Source: Ruegeria atlantica
Lineage (GTDB): Bacteria > Pseudomonadota > Alphaproteobacteria > Rhodobacterales > Rhodobacteraceae
Direction: 5' to 3'
Assembly (NCBI RefSeq): GCF_013033965.1
Contig: NZ_WQFE01000002.1
Location: forward strand, 124,001-188,000
Length of the DNA: 64,000 nucleotides
The position numbers and the translations under genes were made by a program. Numbering within the stretch: position 1 is the first letter of the stretch; each line of letters starts with the position of its first letter. This document shows, one piece after another, positions 34,853 to 43,818 of this stretch. The notes under the pieces are model-generated. The model did no database searches and was not told the DNA's origin. It saw only the letters and a program-made list of their open reading frames with translations.

Positions 34853-35929
34853 ATGTTTTATCGTGAGGCCGGGGATTTCAAAACCTCCTACACAGATGAC
34901 AGCCAGACCTTTCCGATCAAGTTCGACCGGTATCGGTATTATGTCGTGCTGGCGGTGGCCTTCGGGATCATTCCCTTCGTGATCAATGACTACTGGGCCA
35001 ATGCGCTGCTGCTGCCCTTTCTAATCTATGCGATTGCGGCGATCGGGCTGAACATCCTTGTGGGGTATTGCGGGCAGGTATCCTTGGGTACTGGTGGTTT
35101 CATGGCCGTGGGTGCCTATGCCTGTTACAAACTGATGACCTCTTTCCCGGATGTCAGCATGTTCATCCATGTCATTCTGGCGGGCGGCATTACAGCCATA
35201 GTGGGCGTGCTGTTTGGCTTGCCCAGCCTTCGTATCAAGGGGTTCTATCTGGCGGTGGCCACGTTAGCGGCACAGTTCTTCCTTGTGTGGCTCTTCAACC
35301 GGGTGCCGTGGTTCTACAACTATTCTGCCTCGGGTCAGATCAACGCACCGGAACGGGATGTGTTTGGCATCATCATCACCGGCCCAAATGCCCCTGCTTG
35401 GGCCACCTATATGTTCTGCCTGATTTTCCTGGCCGTCAGCGCCCTGATCGCGCGCAACCTGACGCGCGGCACGACGGGCCGGACATGGATGGCGATCCGT
35501 GACATGGACATCGCGGCCGAGATCATCGGGGTGAACCCGCTGAAGGCCAAGATGAGCGCCTTTGCTGTCAGCTCGTTCTTCATCGGCATCGCAGGAGCGC
35601 TGTTCTTTGCAGTCTATCTGGGCGCGGTCGAGGTCGGCGAAGTCTTCGGCATCCAGAAATCGTTTCTGGTGTTGTTCATGATCATTATCGGCGGGTTAGG
35701 GTCTATTTTCGGATCGTTCGCCGGTGCTGCTTTCCTTGTTTTGCTGCCGGTGGTCCTGAAAGTGGTGGGCGTCGACGTTCTAGGCTGGCCCACGGATATC
35801 GTGGCGCATCTGCAGTTGGTGATCGTGGGCGCGCTCATCATCATGTTCCTGATCCTCGAACCGCACGGGCTGGCGCAGCTGTGGCGCGTGGCGAAAGAGA
35901 AACTGAGACTATGGCCGTTCCCGCACTAA
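34853..35929 (+). CDS. Branched-chain-type ABC transporter permease (LivM-like)
   Basis: 358 residues with an N-terminal soluble extension of about 35 residues (FYREAGDFKTSYTDDSQTF) before the helices, then the LivM core: ALIYAIAAIGLNILVGYCGQVSLGTGGFMAVGAYA (first part), FGLPSLRIKGFYLAVATLAAQ, IRDMDIAAEIIGVN and IIGGLGSIFGSFAGAAF. Pairs with the LivH-like permease. The extension is unusual for LivM but common in this cluster type. Confidence 0.88.
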   Translation: MFYREAGDFKTSYTDDSQTFPIKFDRYRYYVVLAVAFGIIPFVINDYWANALLLPFLIYAIAAIGLNILVGYCGQVSLGTGGFMAVGAYACYKLMTSFPDVSMFIHVILAGGITAIVGVLFGLPSLRIKGFYLAVATLAAQFFLVWLFNRVPWFYNYSASGQINAPERDVFGIIITGPNAPAWATYMFCLIFLAVSALIARNLTRGTTGRTWMAIRDMDIAAEIIGVNPLKAKMSAFAVSSFFIGIAGALFFAVYLGAVEVGEVFGIQKSFLVLFMIIIGGLGSIFGSFAGAAFLVLLPVVLKVVGVDVLGWPTDIVAHLQLVIVGALIIMFLILEPHGLAQLWRVAKEKLRLWPFPH

Positions 35930-36004
35930 GGGATCGGCCCAATGAAAAAACGGGCGGCACAAGCCTGAACGCAACATCGGACTAACCAAGGGAGGAGACA
36001 CCCG

Positions 36005-37285
36005 ATGAAATTGAAACTGGCAACCGTGGCGCTGAGCGCCCTGATGGCCGCAGGTCCGGCTTTGGCGGATCTCGTAATCCCCGATCTGAGCTATCGCACC
36101 GGGCCTTACGCCGCTGGCGGCATTCCGTTCTCGGATGGCTATAACGACTATTTCACGCTGCTGAATGAACGCGATGGCGGCATCGGTGGTGTTCCGATCC
36201 GGATGGTCGAATGCGAAACCGGCTACAACACCGAAAAAGGCGTTGAATGCTATGAAGCCACCAAGGGCGAAGGCGCTTTGGTGTATCAGCCACTGTCGAC
36301 AGGCATCACCTATCAGCTGATCCCGAAAGTTACTGCGGATGACATTCCGCTGCACACGATGGGATATGGCCGGACCTCGGCCAAGAATGGCGATGTGTTC
36401 AGCCACACCTTCAACTATCCGGCCAACTATTGGGACGGAGCCTCGGGCGCGATAAACTATCTGCTCGAGGAAAACGGTGGCGATCTGAGCGGCAAGAAAA
36501 TCGCGCTGGTCTACCACAACTCGGCCTACGGCAAGGAACCGATCCGCACACTTGAAGAGCTGTCCAAGAAGCACGGCTTTGAGCTGGTCGCGCTGCCGGT
36601 CGATCATCCAGGTCAGGAACAGAAGTCACAATGGCTGCAAATCCGTCGTGATCGTCCCGACTATGTGCTGATGTGGGGCTGGGGGGTCATGAACCAGGTT
36701 GCCGTGCAAGAGGCCGCCAACATCCGGTTCCCGATGGAAAACTTTATCGGTATCTGGTGGTCCGGTTCTGAAAACGATGTGTTGCCAGCGGGCGAAGCCG
36801 CCAATGGCTACAAGGCACTGACTTTCCACAACGTAGGCACGGATTTCCCGGTCTTTGAGGATCTGCAGAAGCACGTTGTCGATGCGGGCAAGGCCGCTGG
36901 CGCGGGCGATCAGGTCGGTACAGTTCTGTACAACCGAGGTCTCTATGCGGCCGTTCTTGCCGCCGAGGCCATCAAGAAGGCACAGGAAATCTCGGGCAAT
37001 GCGGAAATCACCCCGTCCGAGATGCGCGCCGGCATGGAAGCGCTGGAGATGACCGAAGAGAAAATGGCCGAACTCGGCCTGGCGAACTTTGGTCCGACCT
37101 TCTCGGTCTCGTGTGAAAACCACGGCGGTGACGCCCTGGTTGGTGTGACCCAGTGGGACGCAGCGAACAAAACCTGGACGCTGATCTCGGACTTCAAGCC
37201 AACTGATGGCGACGTGATCGGTGCGCTGATCGACGAAGACTCCGCAGCATATGCCGCGGAAAACAACATTGAAGGGCGCTGCTGA
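36005..37285 (+). CDS. Periplasmic substrate-binding protein of the importer
   Basis: 426 residues, Peripla_BP_6 family (leucine/isoleucine/valine-binding fold). The signal peptide MKLKLATVALSALMAAGPALA is cleaved before DLVIPDL. Conserved stretches include YRTGPYAAGGIPFSDGYNDY, VECYEATKGEGALVYQP, KKIALVYHNSAYGKEP and PDYVLMWGWGVMNQVAVQEA. It is longer than LivJ, typical of binding proteins for other carboxylates. A strong GGGAGGAG sits before ATG 36005, and a stable hairpin follows, both consistent with high expression. Confidence 0.85.
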   Translation: MKLKLATVALSALMAAGPALADLVIPDLSYRTGPYAAGGIPFSDGYNDYFTLLNERDGGIGGVPIRMVECETGYNTEKGVECYEATKGEGALVYQPLSTGITYQLIPKVTADDIPLHTMGYGRTSAKNGDVFSHTFNYPANYWDGASGAINYLLEENGGDLSGKKIALVYHNSAYGKEPIRTLEELSKKHGFELVALPVDHPGQEQKSQWLQIRRDRPDYVLMWGWGVMNQVAVQEAANIRFPMENFIGIWWSGSENDVLPAGEAANGYKALTFHNVGTDFPVFEDLQKHVVDAGKAAGAGDQVGTVLYNRGLYAAVLAAEAIKKAQEISGNAEITPSEMRAGMEALEMTEEKMAELGLANFGPTFSVSCENHGGDALVGVTQWDAANKTWTLISDFKPTDGDVIGALIDEDSAAYAAENNIEGRC

Positions 37286-37303
37286 TACGGCGCTTTGAAC
37301 TAA

Positions 37304-37329
37304 CGGGGCGGCGGCAGACCGCCGCCCCG
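37304..37329 (+). other. Stable GC-rich hairpin after the binding-protein gene
   Basis: CGGGGCGGCGG 37304-37314 pairs perfectly with CCGCCGCCCCG 37319-37329 around a 4-base loop (CAGA); there is no T-run. It lies 18 bases past the stop of the binding-protein gene. Such hairpins often protect the binding-protein mRNA and raise its level over the membrane parts of an importer. Confidence 0.65.
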
Positions 37330-37359
37330 AAGCCCACACTCGCTTAAGGACACGCGCAG

Positions 37360-38193
37360 ATGCTGGATGCGGCTCAAACCACTGACGTAAAGGCGGAAAC
37401 CCTGCTTGAGGTCAACAATATCGAGGTGATCTACAATCACGTGATCCTCGTCCTGAAAGGCGTCAGCCTGACCGTACCCAAGGGTGGTATCACGGCCCTG
37501 CTGGGCGGCAACGGGGCGGGTAAGACGACAACTCTCAAGGCGGTGTCGAACCTGCTGCATTCGGAACGCGGTGAGGTCACCAAAGGGACGATCGAATATC
37601 GCGGCACCAGCGTGCATGAAAGTGACCCCGCCGATCTGGTGGAAAAAGGCGTCATCCAGGTGATGGAAGGCCGCCATTGTTTCGAACACCTGACTGTTGA
37701 GGAAAATCTGCTGACGGGCGCCTATACCCGCAAGGATGGCAAAGCCGCGATCCAGCAGGACCTTGAACTGGTCTACACGTATTTCCCCCGCCTCAAGGAA
37801 CGCCGCCGGTCGCAGGCAGGCTATACTTCGGGTGGTGAGCAACAGATGGTTGCGATGGGTCGGGCCCTTATGTCGCGACCCGAGACGATCCTGCTGGACG
37901 AACCCTCGATGGGTTTGGCGCCTCAGCTGGTCGAAGAGATTTTCGGCATCGTGAAGGACCTGAACGAGAAAGAGGGTGTATCTTTCCTGCTGGCCGAACA
38001 GAACACCAATGTGGCTCTAAGGTTTGCGCATTACGGCTATATCCTTGAATCCGGGCGTGTCGTGATGGACGGTCCCGCCGCTGATCTGCGCGAAAATCCG
38101 GATGTGAAAGAATTCTATCTGGGCATGTCCGACGAAGGCCGCAAAAGCTTCCGCGACGTGCGATCTTACCGCCGCCGCAAGAGGTGGCTGTAA
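37360..38193 (+). CDS. Branched-chain-type ABC transporter ATP-binding protein (LivF-like)
   Basis: 277 residues. Walker A GGNGAGKTTTLKAVSNLL, signature TSGGEQQMVAMGRALMSRP, Walker B ILLDEPSMGLAPQLVEEIF and switch His in EQNTNVALRFAHYG-type position (here with the LivF EQN motif in place of the usual His-Asp). A 25-residue C-terminal tail rich in Arg/Lys is present. Together with the LivG-like protein it powers the importer. Confidence 0.87.
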   Translation: MLDAAQTTDVKAETLLEVNNIEVIYNHVILVLKGVSLTVPKGGITALLGGNGAGKTTTLKAVSNLLHSERGEVTKGTIEYRGTSVHESDPADLVEKGVIQVMEGRHCFEHLTVEENLLTGAYTRKDGKAAIQQDLELVYTYFPRLKERRRSQAGYTSGGEQQMVAMGRALMSRPETILLDEPSMGLAPQLVEEIFGIVKDLNEKEGVSFLLAEQNTNVALRFAHYGYILESGRVVMDGPAADLRENPDVKEFYLGMSDEGRKSFRDVRSYRRRKRWL

Positions 38194-38212
38194 GGGAATG
38201 GAGGATCTGGCG

Positions 38213-39430
38213 ATGACCTATTACGACGCTCTCGAAACCCGATCAGCCGACGAACGTGCCGCCGATCACGCCCAGGCGCTGCGCACTCAGATGACCCGAG
38301 CCTTGTCGGCCCCCGGCTTTGCAGCGCATCTGGCTGATGCGGACACTGGTGCTGTTAACTCTGCCGAAGATCTGGTCAAATTGCCGGTATTGCGGAAGTC
38401 CGATCTGGCAGCGGCGCAAGCGTCACGCCCGCCATTCGGCGGGTTCACCGTCAAACCCGCGCGGCATTTTCATCATGTGTTCCAGTCGCCCGGCCCAATA
38501 TACGAACCCGGCAGCACGGATCATGACTGGTGGCGCATGGGACGGTTCCTGCATGCGGCAGGCGTAGGCCCCGGAGATATCGTTCAAAACTGTTTCGGGT
38601 ATCACCTGACGCCAGCAGGGATGATCTTTGAAAACGGTGCCCGTGCAGTTGGCGCGGCTGTACTGCCAGCTGGGACCGGACAGACGGAACTGCAGGTGAC
38701 AGCAGCGCGCGATGTTGAATGCACGGCTTATGCGGGCACGCCCGACTATCTGAAAGTCATTCTGGACAAGGCGGACGAGATGGGCGTGGCCCTGAATATC
38801 TCTAAGGCCGCTGTTGGCGGCGGGGCGCTGTTCCCCTCGTTGCGTCAGGACTACGCCGACCGCGGCATTTCCTGCCTGCAATGCTATGCCACGGCTGATC
38901 TTGGCAACATCGCCTATGAAAGCCCCGCGATGGAGGGGATGATCATCGACGAACATGTCATCGTCGAGATTGTTACCCCGGGCACTGGAACACCGGTGGC
39001 GCCCGGTGACGTGGGTGAGGTTGTGGTAACCTCTCTGAATCCTGATTACCCGCTGATCCGATTTGCCACCGGTGACCTGTCGGCGATCATGCCGGGCGTG
39101 TCGCCTTGCGGGCGGACCAATCTGCGGATCAAAGGCTGGATGGGGCGCGCGGACCAGACCACTAAGATCAAGGGCATGTTTGTGCGGCCCGAACAGGTGG
39201 CGGCGCTGGTCGACAAGCACGAGGAAATCGTCAAAGCCCGTGTCATTGCCGCCCGACAGGGTGAGATGGATACGATGACCGTTCAGATCGAAAGCCCGGG
39301 CGGTGACGACGTGACCTATGCCAGAACCGTGGTCGAGGTACTGAAACTGAAGGGCGCGATCGAGGTTGTGGCCCCCGGATCGCTACCTAAGGACGGGCTG
39401 GTGATCGAGGATCAGCGCGTCTACGAGTGA
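38213..39430 (+). CDS. Phenylacetate-CoA-ligase-like AMP-forming enzyme
   Basis: 405 residues, the size and layout of PaaK: AGFAAHLADADTG region, FGGFTVKPARHFHHVFQSPG in place of the usual SSGTTG loop, QCYATADLGNIAYES, VIVEIVTPGTGTPVAPGDVGEVVVT and RTNLRIKGWMGRADQTTKIKGMFVRPEQ (A8-like). It is PaaK family, but the phosphate loop FQSPGPI is unlike the standard one, so the ATP-binding mode or substrate may differ. ATG 38213 follows GGAGG 38200-38204. Last gene of the cluster, 19 bases after livF; a terminator follows. Confidence 0.75.
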   Translation: MTYYDALETRSADERAADHAQALRTQMTRALSAPGFAAHLADADTGAVNSAEDLVKLPVLRKSDLAAAQASRPPFGGFTVKPARHFHHVFQSPGPIYEPGSTDHDWWRMGRFLHAAGVGPGDIVQNCFGYHLTPAGMIFENGARAVGAAVLPAGTGQTELQVTAARDVECTAYAGTPDYLKVILDKADEMGVALNISKAAVGGGALFPSLRQDYADRGISCLQCYATADLGNIAYESPAMEGMIIDEHVIVEIVTPGTGTPVAPGDVGEVVVTSLNPDYPLIRFATGDLSAIMPGVSPCGRTNLRIKGWMGRADQTTKIKGMFVRPEQVAALVDKHEEIVKARVIAARQGEMDTMTVQIESPGGDDVTYARTVVEVLKLKGAIEVVAPGSLPKDGLVIEDQRVYE

Positions 39431-39442
39431 TCGGATCGCATG

Positions 39443-39469
39443 TCTGCGGCAGTATGTGCCGCAGATTTG
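39443..39469 (+). terminator. Terminator after the CoA-ligase/ABC cluster
   Basis: TCTGCGGCA 39443-39451 pairs perfectly with TGCCGCAGA 39457-39465 across the loop GTATG, followed by TTTGT. It lies 12 bases after the PaaK-like gene stop and separates it from the permease gene. Confidence 0.65.
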
Positions 39470-39550
39470 TGCGCCCCCACACTGGTGTTTCTTAGCATTT
39501 TGGTCGATTAAAGGCTGATCAATAGCCAACGGCAGTCACAACCCGGATCC

Positions 39551-41215
39551 ATGGCCGAAATCGACTATTCAGAACACGGAACGCGCAATCGCGGTGCGCT
39601 AGGCACCCGGTTGGTGGCATCTGTGGCCTATCTGGTGGCGGCGGCTTGCCTGTTGCCGATGGTTGCAGTTGTTCTGGCTGCGGTGACGGGCGGTACGGAT
39701 ACAGTCTCGCATTTGGTCGAGACGGTTCTGCCTGGTTATGCGCTGACGACCGTGATCCTCGTCGTTCTGGTGGCCGCGGGCACGTTCTCGATCGGGGTCG
39801 GCGCGGCTTGGCTGGTGACGATGACGCGCTTTCCGGGCGTGCGCTTTCTTGAGATCGCGCTGGTCTTGCCGCTGGCCTTCCCGGCTTATGTTCTGGCCTA
39901 TGCCTATACCTTCATTCTGGATCATCCCGGTATCGTGCAGACCACGCTGCGCGATGTGACGGGGTGGGGGCCGCGCGACTATTGGTTCCCCGAAATCCGC
40001 TCGACCGAGGGCGCGGCGGTGATGCTGATCCTGGTGCTTTATCCTTATGTCTATTTGCTGGCGCGCGCGGCGTTTCTGCAGCAAAGCGCCACCGCCTTTC
40101 TCGCCGCCCGCGCGCTGGGTAAAAGCCCGTGGCTGGCGTTCTGGCACGTGTCTTTGCCGATGGCCCGCCCGGCGATTGCCGGGGGTGTTTTGCTGGCCAT
40201 TATGGAAACCATCGCTGATTTCGGCACGGTCGCCTATTTCGGCGTTCAGACCTTCGCCACGGGTATTTACACAAGCTGGTTCTCGATCGGGGACCGCGCC
40301 GCCGCTGCGCAGTTGGCCCTGTGCCTGTTGGGTTTCGCGCTGGTCATGGCTGTGGCGGAACGGATGCAGCGCGGCAAGGCAAAGTACTATCAGGCGGGCA
40401 AAAGCCATGCATCCCTGCCTTCGGCGCAGCTTAAGGGCTGGCAATCTGCGGCAGCAATAACACTATGTGCAATTCCAGTTGTGCTGGGTTTTTTGCTGCC
40501 GGTGTTCATCCTGATCCAGATGGGCCTGACTTCGGAACAAAACCTGCTATCACGGCGCTACATCGGGTTCATTCAAAACTCACTGACACTTGCAGGCGTG
40601 GCCGCCGTGGTAACAGTCTGCGCCGCGATCTGTATCGGCTTCTTTCAGCGTCTTCGCCCGGGTCGAGGATCATCGACCACAGGTTATCTGGCGCGGTTGG
40701 GTTATGCGGTGCCCGGCGGAGTGATCGCCGTTGGTTTGATGGTGCCTTTTGCCAGATTCGACAACGCGCTGGATTCGTGGATGCGTCAGACATTCGACAT
40801 CTCGACAGGACTGTTGGTGACGGGTTCGATCTGGCTGTTGGTGGCGGCCTATATGGTGCGCTTTCTGGCAGCGGCGCTCAGCGCATATGAAGGCGGGCAG
40901 AGTACAGTGCATGCCAATATGGATGCCGCTTCCCGGTCTTTGGGCCAATCGCCATTGGGCACCTTACGCCGTGTGCATTTGCCGATCCTGACACCTTCAT
41001 TGCTGACGGCCTTGTTGATCGTGTTTGTCGACGTGATGAAAGAGCTGCCCGCAACCCTGATTATGCGCCCTTTCAACTTTGATACGCTTGCGGTGCAAGC
41101 CTATCGTCTGGCCTCGGACGAGCGGTTGGAGGGGGCGGCGGTGCCGTCGCTTGTGATCCTGGCAGTCGGGCTTTTACCGGTGATTTTGATCTGCCGGCAA
41201 GTTGGTCGGCGCTAG
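39551..41215 (+). CDS. Fused two-domain ABC permease, iron(III)-importer type (FbpB-like)
   Basis: 554 residues with two permease halves of about six helices each. Each half has the family loop: TAFLAARALGKSPWLAFWHVSLPMARPAIAGG (about residue 190) and DAASRSLGQSPLGTLRRVHLPILTPSL (about residue 460), quoted here only in part. This duplicated architecture is typical of Fbp/Sfu iron(III) permeases and of ThiP. The end overlaps the frame just before DUF2794. No binding protein or ATPase gene is adjacent, so it must pair with subunits elsewhere. Confidence 0.8.
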   Translation: MAEIDYSEHGTRNRGALGTRLVASVAYLVAAACLLPMVAVVLAAVTGGTDTVSHLVETVLPGYALTTVILVVLVAAGTFSIGVGAAWLVTMTRFPGVRFLEIALVLPLAFPAYVLAYAYTFILDHPGIVQTTLRDVTGWGPRDYWFPEIRSTEGAAVMLILVLYPYVYLLARAAFLQQSATAFLAARALGKSPWLAFWHVSLPMARPAIAGGVLLAIMETIADFGTVAYFGVQTFATGIYTSWFSIGDRAAAAQLALCLLGFALVMAVAERMQRGKAKYYQAGKSHASLPSAQLKGWQSAAAITLCAIPVVLGFLLPVFILIQMGLTSEQNLLSRRYIGFIQNSLTLAGVAAVVTVCAAICIGFFQRLRPGRGSSTTGYLARLGYAVPGGVIAVGLMVPFARFDNALDSWMRQTFDISTGLLVTGSIWLLVAAYMVRFLAAALSAYEGGQSTVHANMDAASRSLGQSPLGTLRRVHLPILTPSLLTALLIVFVDVMKELPATLIMRPFNFDTLAVQAYRLASDERLEGAAVPSLVILAVGLLPVILICRQVGRR

Positions 41216-41297
41216 GACACAGCGGTCCAAAAATACCACACCTATTGGCATCGGGCTTGATTCAAACGCGTTTTCCGGCAAGGCTGAGGGTATGAAC

Positions 41298-41642
41298 ATG
41301 CAGCCTCCCAGCCGGTTTTCTGCAAACTCGGCCCAGATGCCCGTCGCGTTCGACCGGCGCGAGATGTCACATATTCTGTCCGTCTACGGCAAGATGGTAG
41401 CCGCCGGAGAATGGCGCGACTACGGCATTTCCAACCTGCGTGACATCGCAGTGTTTTCCATATTTCGGCGCACGGCAGAGCATCCGATTTACCGGGTCGA
41501 AAAACACCCCCGGCTGCGGTCAAAACAGGGAATGTACTCGGTGGTTGGCATGGATGGGCGCATCCTGAAGCGGGGCCATGACCTGCGCACGGTGTTGCGC
41601 GTGTTGGAGCGAAAACTGATCCGGTCTGTTGACCTTGATTAG
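41298..41642 (+). CDS. DUF2794 domain protein
   Basis: 114 residues, matching the alphaproteobacterial DUF2794 family along its length: FDRREMSHILSVYGKMVAAGEWRDY, IAVFSIFRRTAEHP, YRVEKHPRLRSKQGMYSVVG and GRILKRGHDLRTVLRVLERKLIR (cited in pieces). The function is unknown. ATG 41298 follows GAGGG at 7 bases; ATG 41292 is possible but too close. Convergent with the NlpC/P60 gene with a 4-base overlap. The family is strongly conserved in alphaproteobacteria. Confidence 0.85.
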   Translation: MQPPSRFSANSAQMPVAFDRREMSHILSVYGKMVAAGEWRDYGISNLRDIAVFSIFRRTAEHPIYRVEKHPRLRSKQGMYSVVGMDGRILKRGHDLRTVLRVLERKLIRSVDLD

Positions 41643-42376
41643 AGCCTTTTGTGGGATGTAACTGGCCCGTCGCCCTGCTCCAGAATCCGTGTGATTGCTT
41701 GATCCATCGGCTCGAATGTCACATCCATGTGGTAGGCGTTGGCATGTAGCAGCATATTTTCGCCATAGATCCAGGCCACGTGGCCCTTCCAGAACAGCAG
41801 ATCCCCCCGCTTTGGCTCTGTCCCGGCGGGTAACGGCTTGCCCAATTCGCGCTCCTGATCCCCACTATCACCGGGGCAGGGAGTGCCGCAGGCCAGCAAA
41901 CCGGCCTGAACCAGCCCGGAGCAATCAATACCGAAGCGACTGTTGCCGCCCCACAGGTACGGCGTGCCCAGAAACAGTTCGGCCACGGCAACCGGATCGG
42001 TTAGCCGTGTTTCGCTGAGCTTGGCGTGAATCGCAGGAATGAACCCCAGTTCCGTCTCAAGAAACTTCCCATGTTCCGACAGCACGTTCAGTTTGCTGCC
42101 GAAACTCAGAGTTGCCCGGTCGGGGCTTTTCATGTCCGGCTGCTCATAGGCATGTGTTGCTGGCGCTGTAACCCAGTGGGTCCCGGCTGTTTCAGGCCCA
42201 AGTTGATCGGAAGAAACCCAACCGGGATAGCCATCCTTTTTTGCGGTAACCCGGGCCCACCCGTCGGAGGTTTCGAAAACATCGACCTCATCGCCAAACA
42301 ATAGCTGCCGGTCCCGAGGGCCGTCGGGATTGCGCAGCAGATCGACAACCGGCTTTATGATGCGCTTGCGGGTCAT
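41639..42376 (-). CDS. NlpC/P60 family cell-wall peptidase with SH3 domains
   Basis: 245 residues. N-terminal bacterial SH3-like repeats (LFGDEVDVFETSDGWARVTAKKDGYPGWV; LSFGSKLNVLSEHGKFLETELGF) precede an NlpC/P60 domain at about residue 125 on. The catalytic Cys is in FGIDCSGLVQ and the His in GHVAWIYGENMLLH. No signal peptide is seen, so it may act on cytoplasmic recycled peptides, in keeping with its coupling to the leucyl aminopeptidase (ATGA overlap). Confidence 0.88.
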   Translation of the reverse strand: MTRKRIIKPVVDLLRNPDGPRDRQLLFGDEVDVFETSDGWARVTAKKDGYPGWVSSDQLGPETAGTHWVTAPATHAYEQPDMKSPDRATLSFGSKLNVLSEHGKFLETELGFIPAIHAKLSETRLTDPVAVAELFLGTPYLWGGNSRFGIDCSGLVQAGLLACGTPCPGDSGDQERELGKPLPAGTEPKRGDLLFWKGHVAWIYGENMLLHANAYHMDVTFEPMDQAITRILEQGDGPVTSHKRL

Positions 42377-43755
42377 AGGCCCAGGATCTCAGGCAGCGCG
42401 GTCAGCAAGGCGCGCGGCCCTTGACCCAGCCCCCCCTTACTGCGTCCGGGGGCCTTGTTGGGCTGCCAGGAATAAATGTCGAAATGCATATAGCGGCTTT
42501 CCCCGACGAAACGACGCAGGAACAGCGCAGCAGTGATTGATCCCGCGAACCCTCCCGGAGGTGCATTGTCCAGATCAGCGATGCCGGGTTCAATCATCGC
42601 CTCGTAGGGTTCGTGAAAGGGCATCCGCCAGACCGGGTCGGCGGCATTCTTACCCGCTCGTGCCAGCGCCTCGGCCGCTTGGTCGTCATCGGTGTAGAAA
42701 GGCGCCAGATCGGGACCAACGGCCACTCGCGCGGCTCCGGTCAGCGTCGCCATCGAGATGATCATGTCCGGATCACCTTCATCCGCAAGCGCCAAGGCAT
42801 CGGCCAGAACCAGCCGTCCTTCGGCGTCGGTGTTGTTAATCTCGACCGTCAAACCCTTTCGGGAAGTCAGGATATCCCCCGGCCGGAAGGCATTGCCGGC
42901 AACCGAGTTTTCGACTGCCGGGATCAACACACGCAGTTGGACAGGCAGGTTCAGGGCCATGATCATCCGTGCCAGTCCCAGCACATTGGCCGCGCCGCCC
43001 ATGTCCTTTTTCATCAGGGACATCGAATTCCCGGGTTTCAGGTTCAACCCGCCGGTGTCAAAGCACACACCTTTGCCGACCAGTGTCAGTTTGGGTCCGG
43101 TTTTGCCCCAGTTCATCTCGATCAGGCGTGGAGCTTGTGCGGCTGCCCGGCCGACCGTGTGGATCATCGGGAAATTCTGATCCAGCAGAGCGTCACCATG
43201 AACCGTTTTGCACGTCGCGCCGAATTCCTGCGCCAAATCTTCGGCTGCGGCCTGCAGCTGATCTGGTCCCATGTCGGAGGTCGGTGTGTTGACCAGATCG
43301 CGGGTCAGCGCCTCGGCATTGGCCAGCGCTTCAATCCGCGTGGCATCGATATCTTCCGGAGCAACGAGTCGCGCCTTGGCAGGAGATTGGTTGGCATAGC
43401 GGTCAAAGGCATATCCGGTCAGCAGCCAGCCCAGGCATTCCGAACTTAACGCATCAGCGGGTACGCCGGACGCAATGTGATAGGATCCTTTCCGCAAGGC
43501 TTCGGCCGCCGCGGCCAGTGGGAATCGTTTGCGCGCGCGGCCGTTGCTTTTTCCGTAACCAGCCAAGGCCATTTCCGGTGTGCCATCCGATTGCGGGATC
43601 AGCAGCGCCTGTCCCAGGGCCCCGGTGAACCCGCTGGCCTCGACCCAGGACGTAACGCTGTTTGGCTGGTCTTTCAGCCAATCGTCCAGATCAGGTTGCG
43701 CAATGACATGCAGCGGCACGGAAGGCTCTGAAGGTGAAGCGAAGGACAGGGTCAT
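42373..43755 (-). CDS. Leucyl aminopeptidase family protein (M17)
   Basis: 460 residues, dizinc M17 aminopeptidase. The signature NTDAEGRLVLADAL is intact, with GKGVCFDTGGLNLKPG (metal-binding Asp and Lys), MKKDMGGAA and MATLTGAARVAVG. The N-terminal domain is short and less conserved. ATG 43755 was taken because it starts the aligned region; the frame is open 19 codons upstream without support. Coupled to the NlpC/P60 gene, it suggests peptide breakdown or murein-peptide recycling. Confidence 0.88.
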   Translation of the reverse strand: MTLSFASPSEPSVPLHVIAQPDLDDWLKDQPNSVTSWVEASGFTGALGQALLIPQSDGTPEMALAGYGKSNGRARKRFPLAAAAEALRKGSYHIASGVPADALSSECLGWLLTGYAFDRYANQSPAKARLVAPEDIDATRIEALANAEALTRDLVNTPTSDMGPDQLQAAAEDLAQEFGATCKTVHGDALLDQNFPMIHTVGRAAAQAPRLIEMNWGKTGPKLTLVGKGVCFDTGGLNLKPGNSMSLMKKDMGGAANVLGLARMIMALNLPVQLRVLIPAVENSVAGNAFRPGDILTSRKGLTVEINNTDAEGRLVLADALALADEGDPDMIISMATLTGAARVAVGPDLAPFYTDDDQAAEALARAGKNAADPVWRMPFHEPYEAMIEPGIADLDNAPPGGFAGSITAALFLRRFVGESRYMHFDIYSWQPNKAPGRSKGGLGQGPRALLTALPEILGL

Positions 43756-43818
43756 GGGTATCTCGACTGGTTCGGGTTGTGCCCAGCCTATCCGCCCACA
43801 CTCCGTCCGCAAGCCCCG

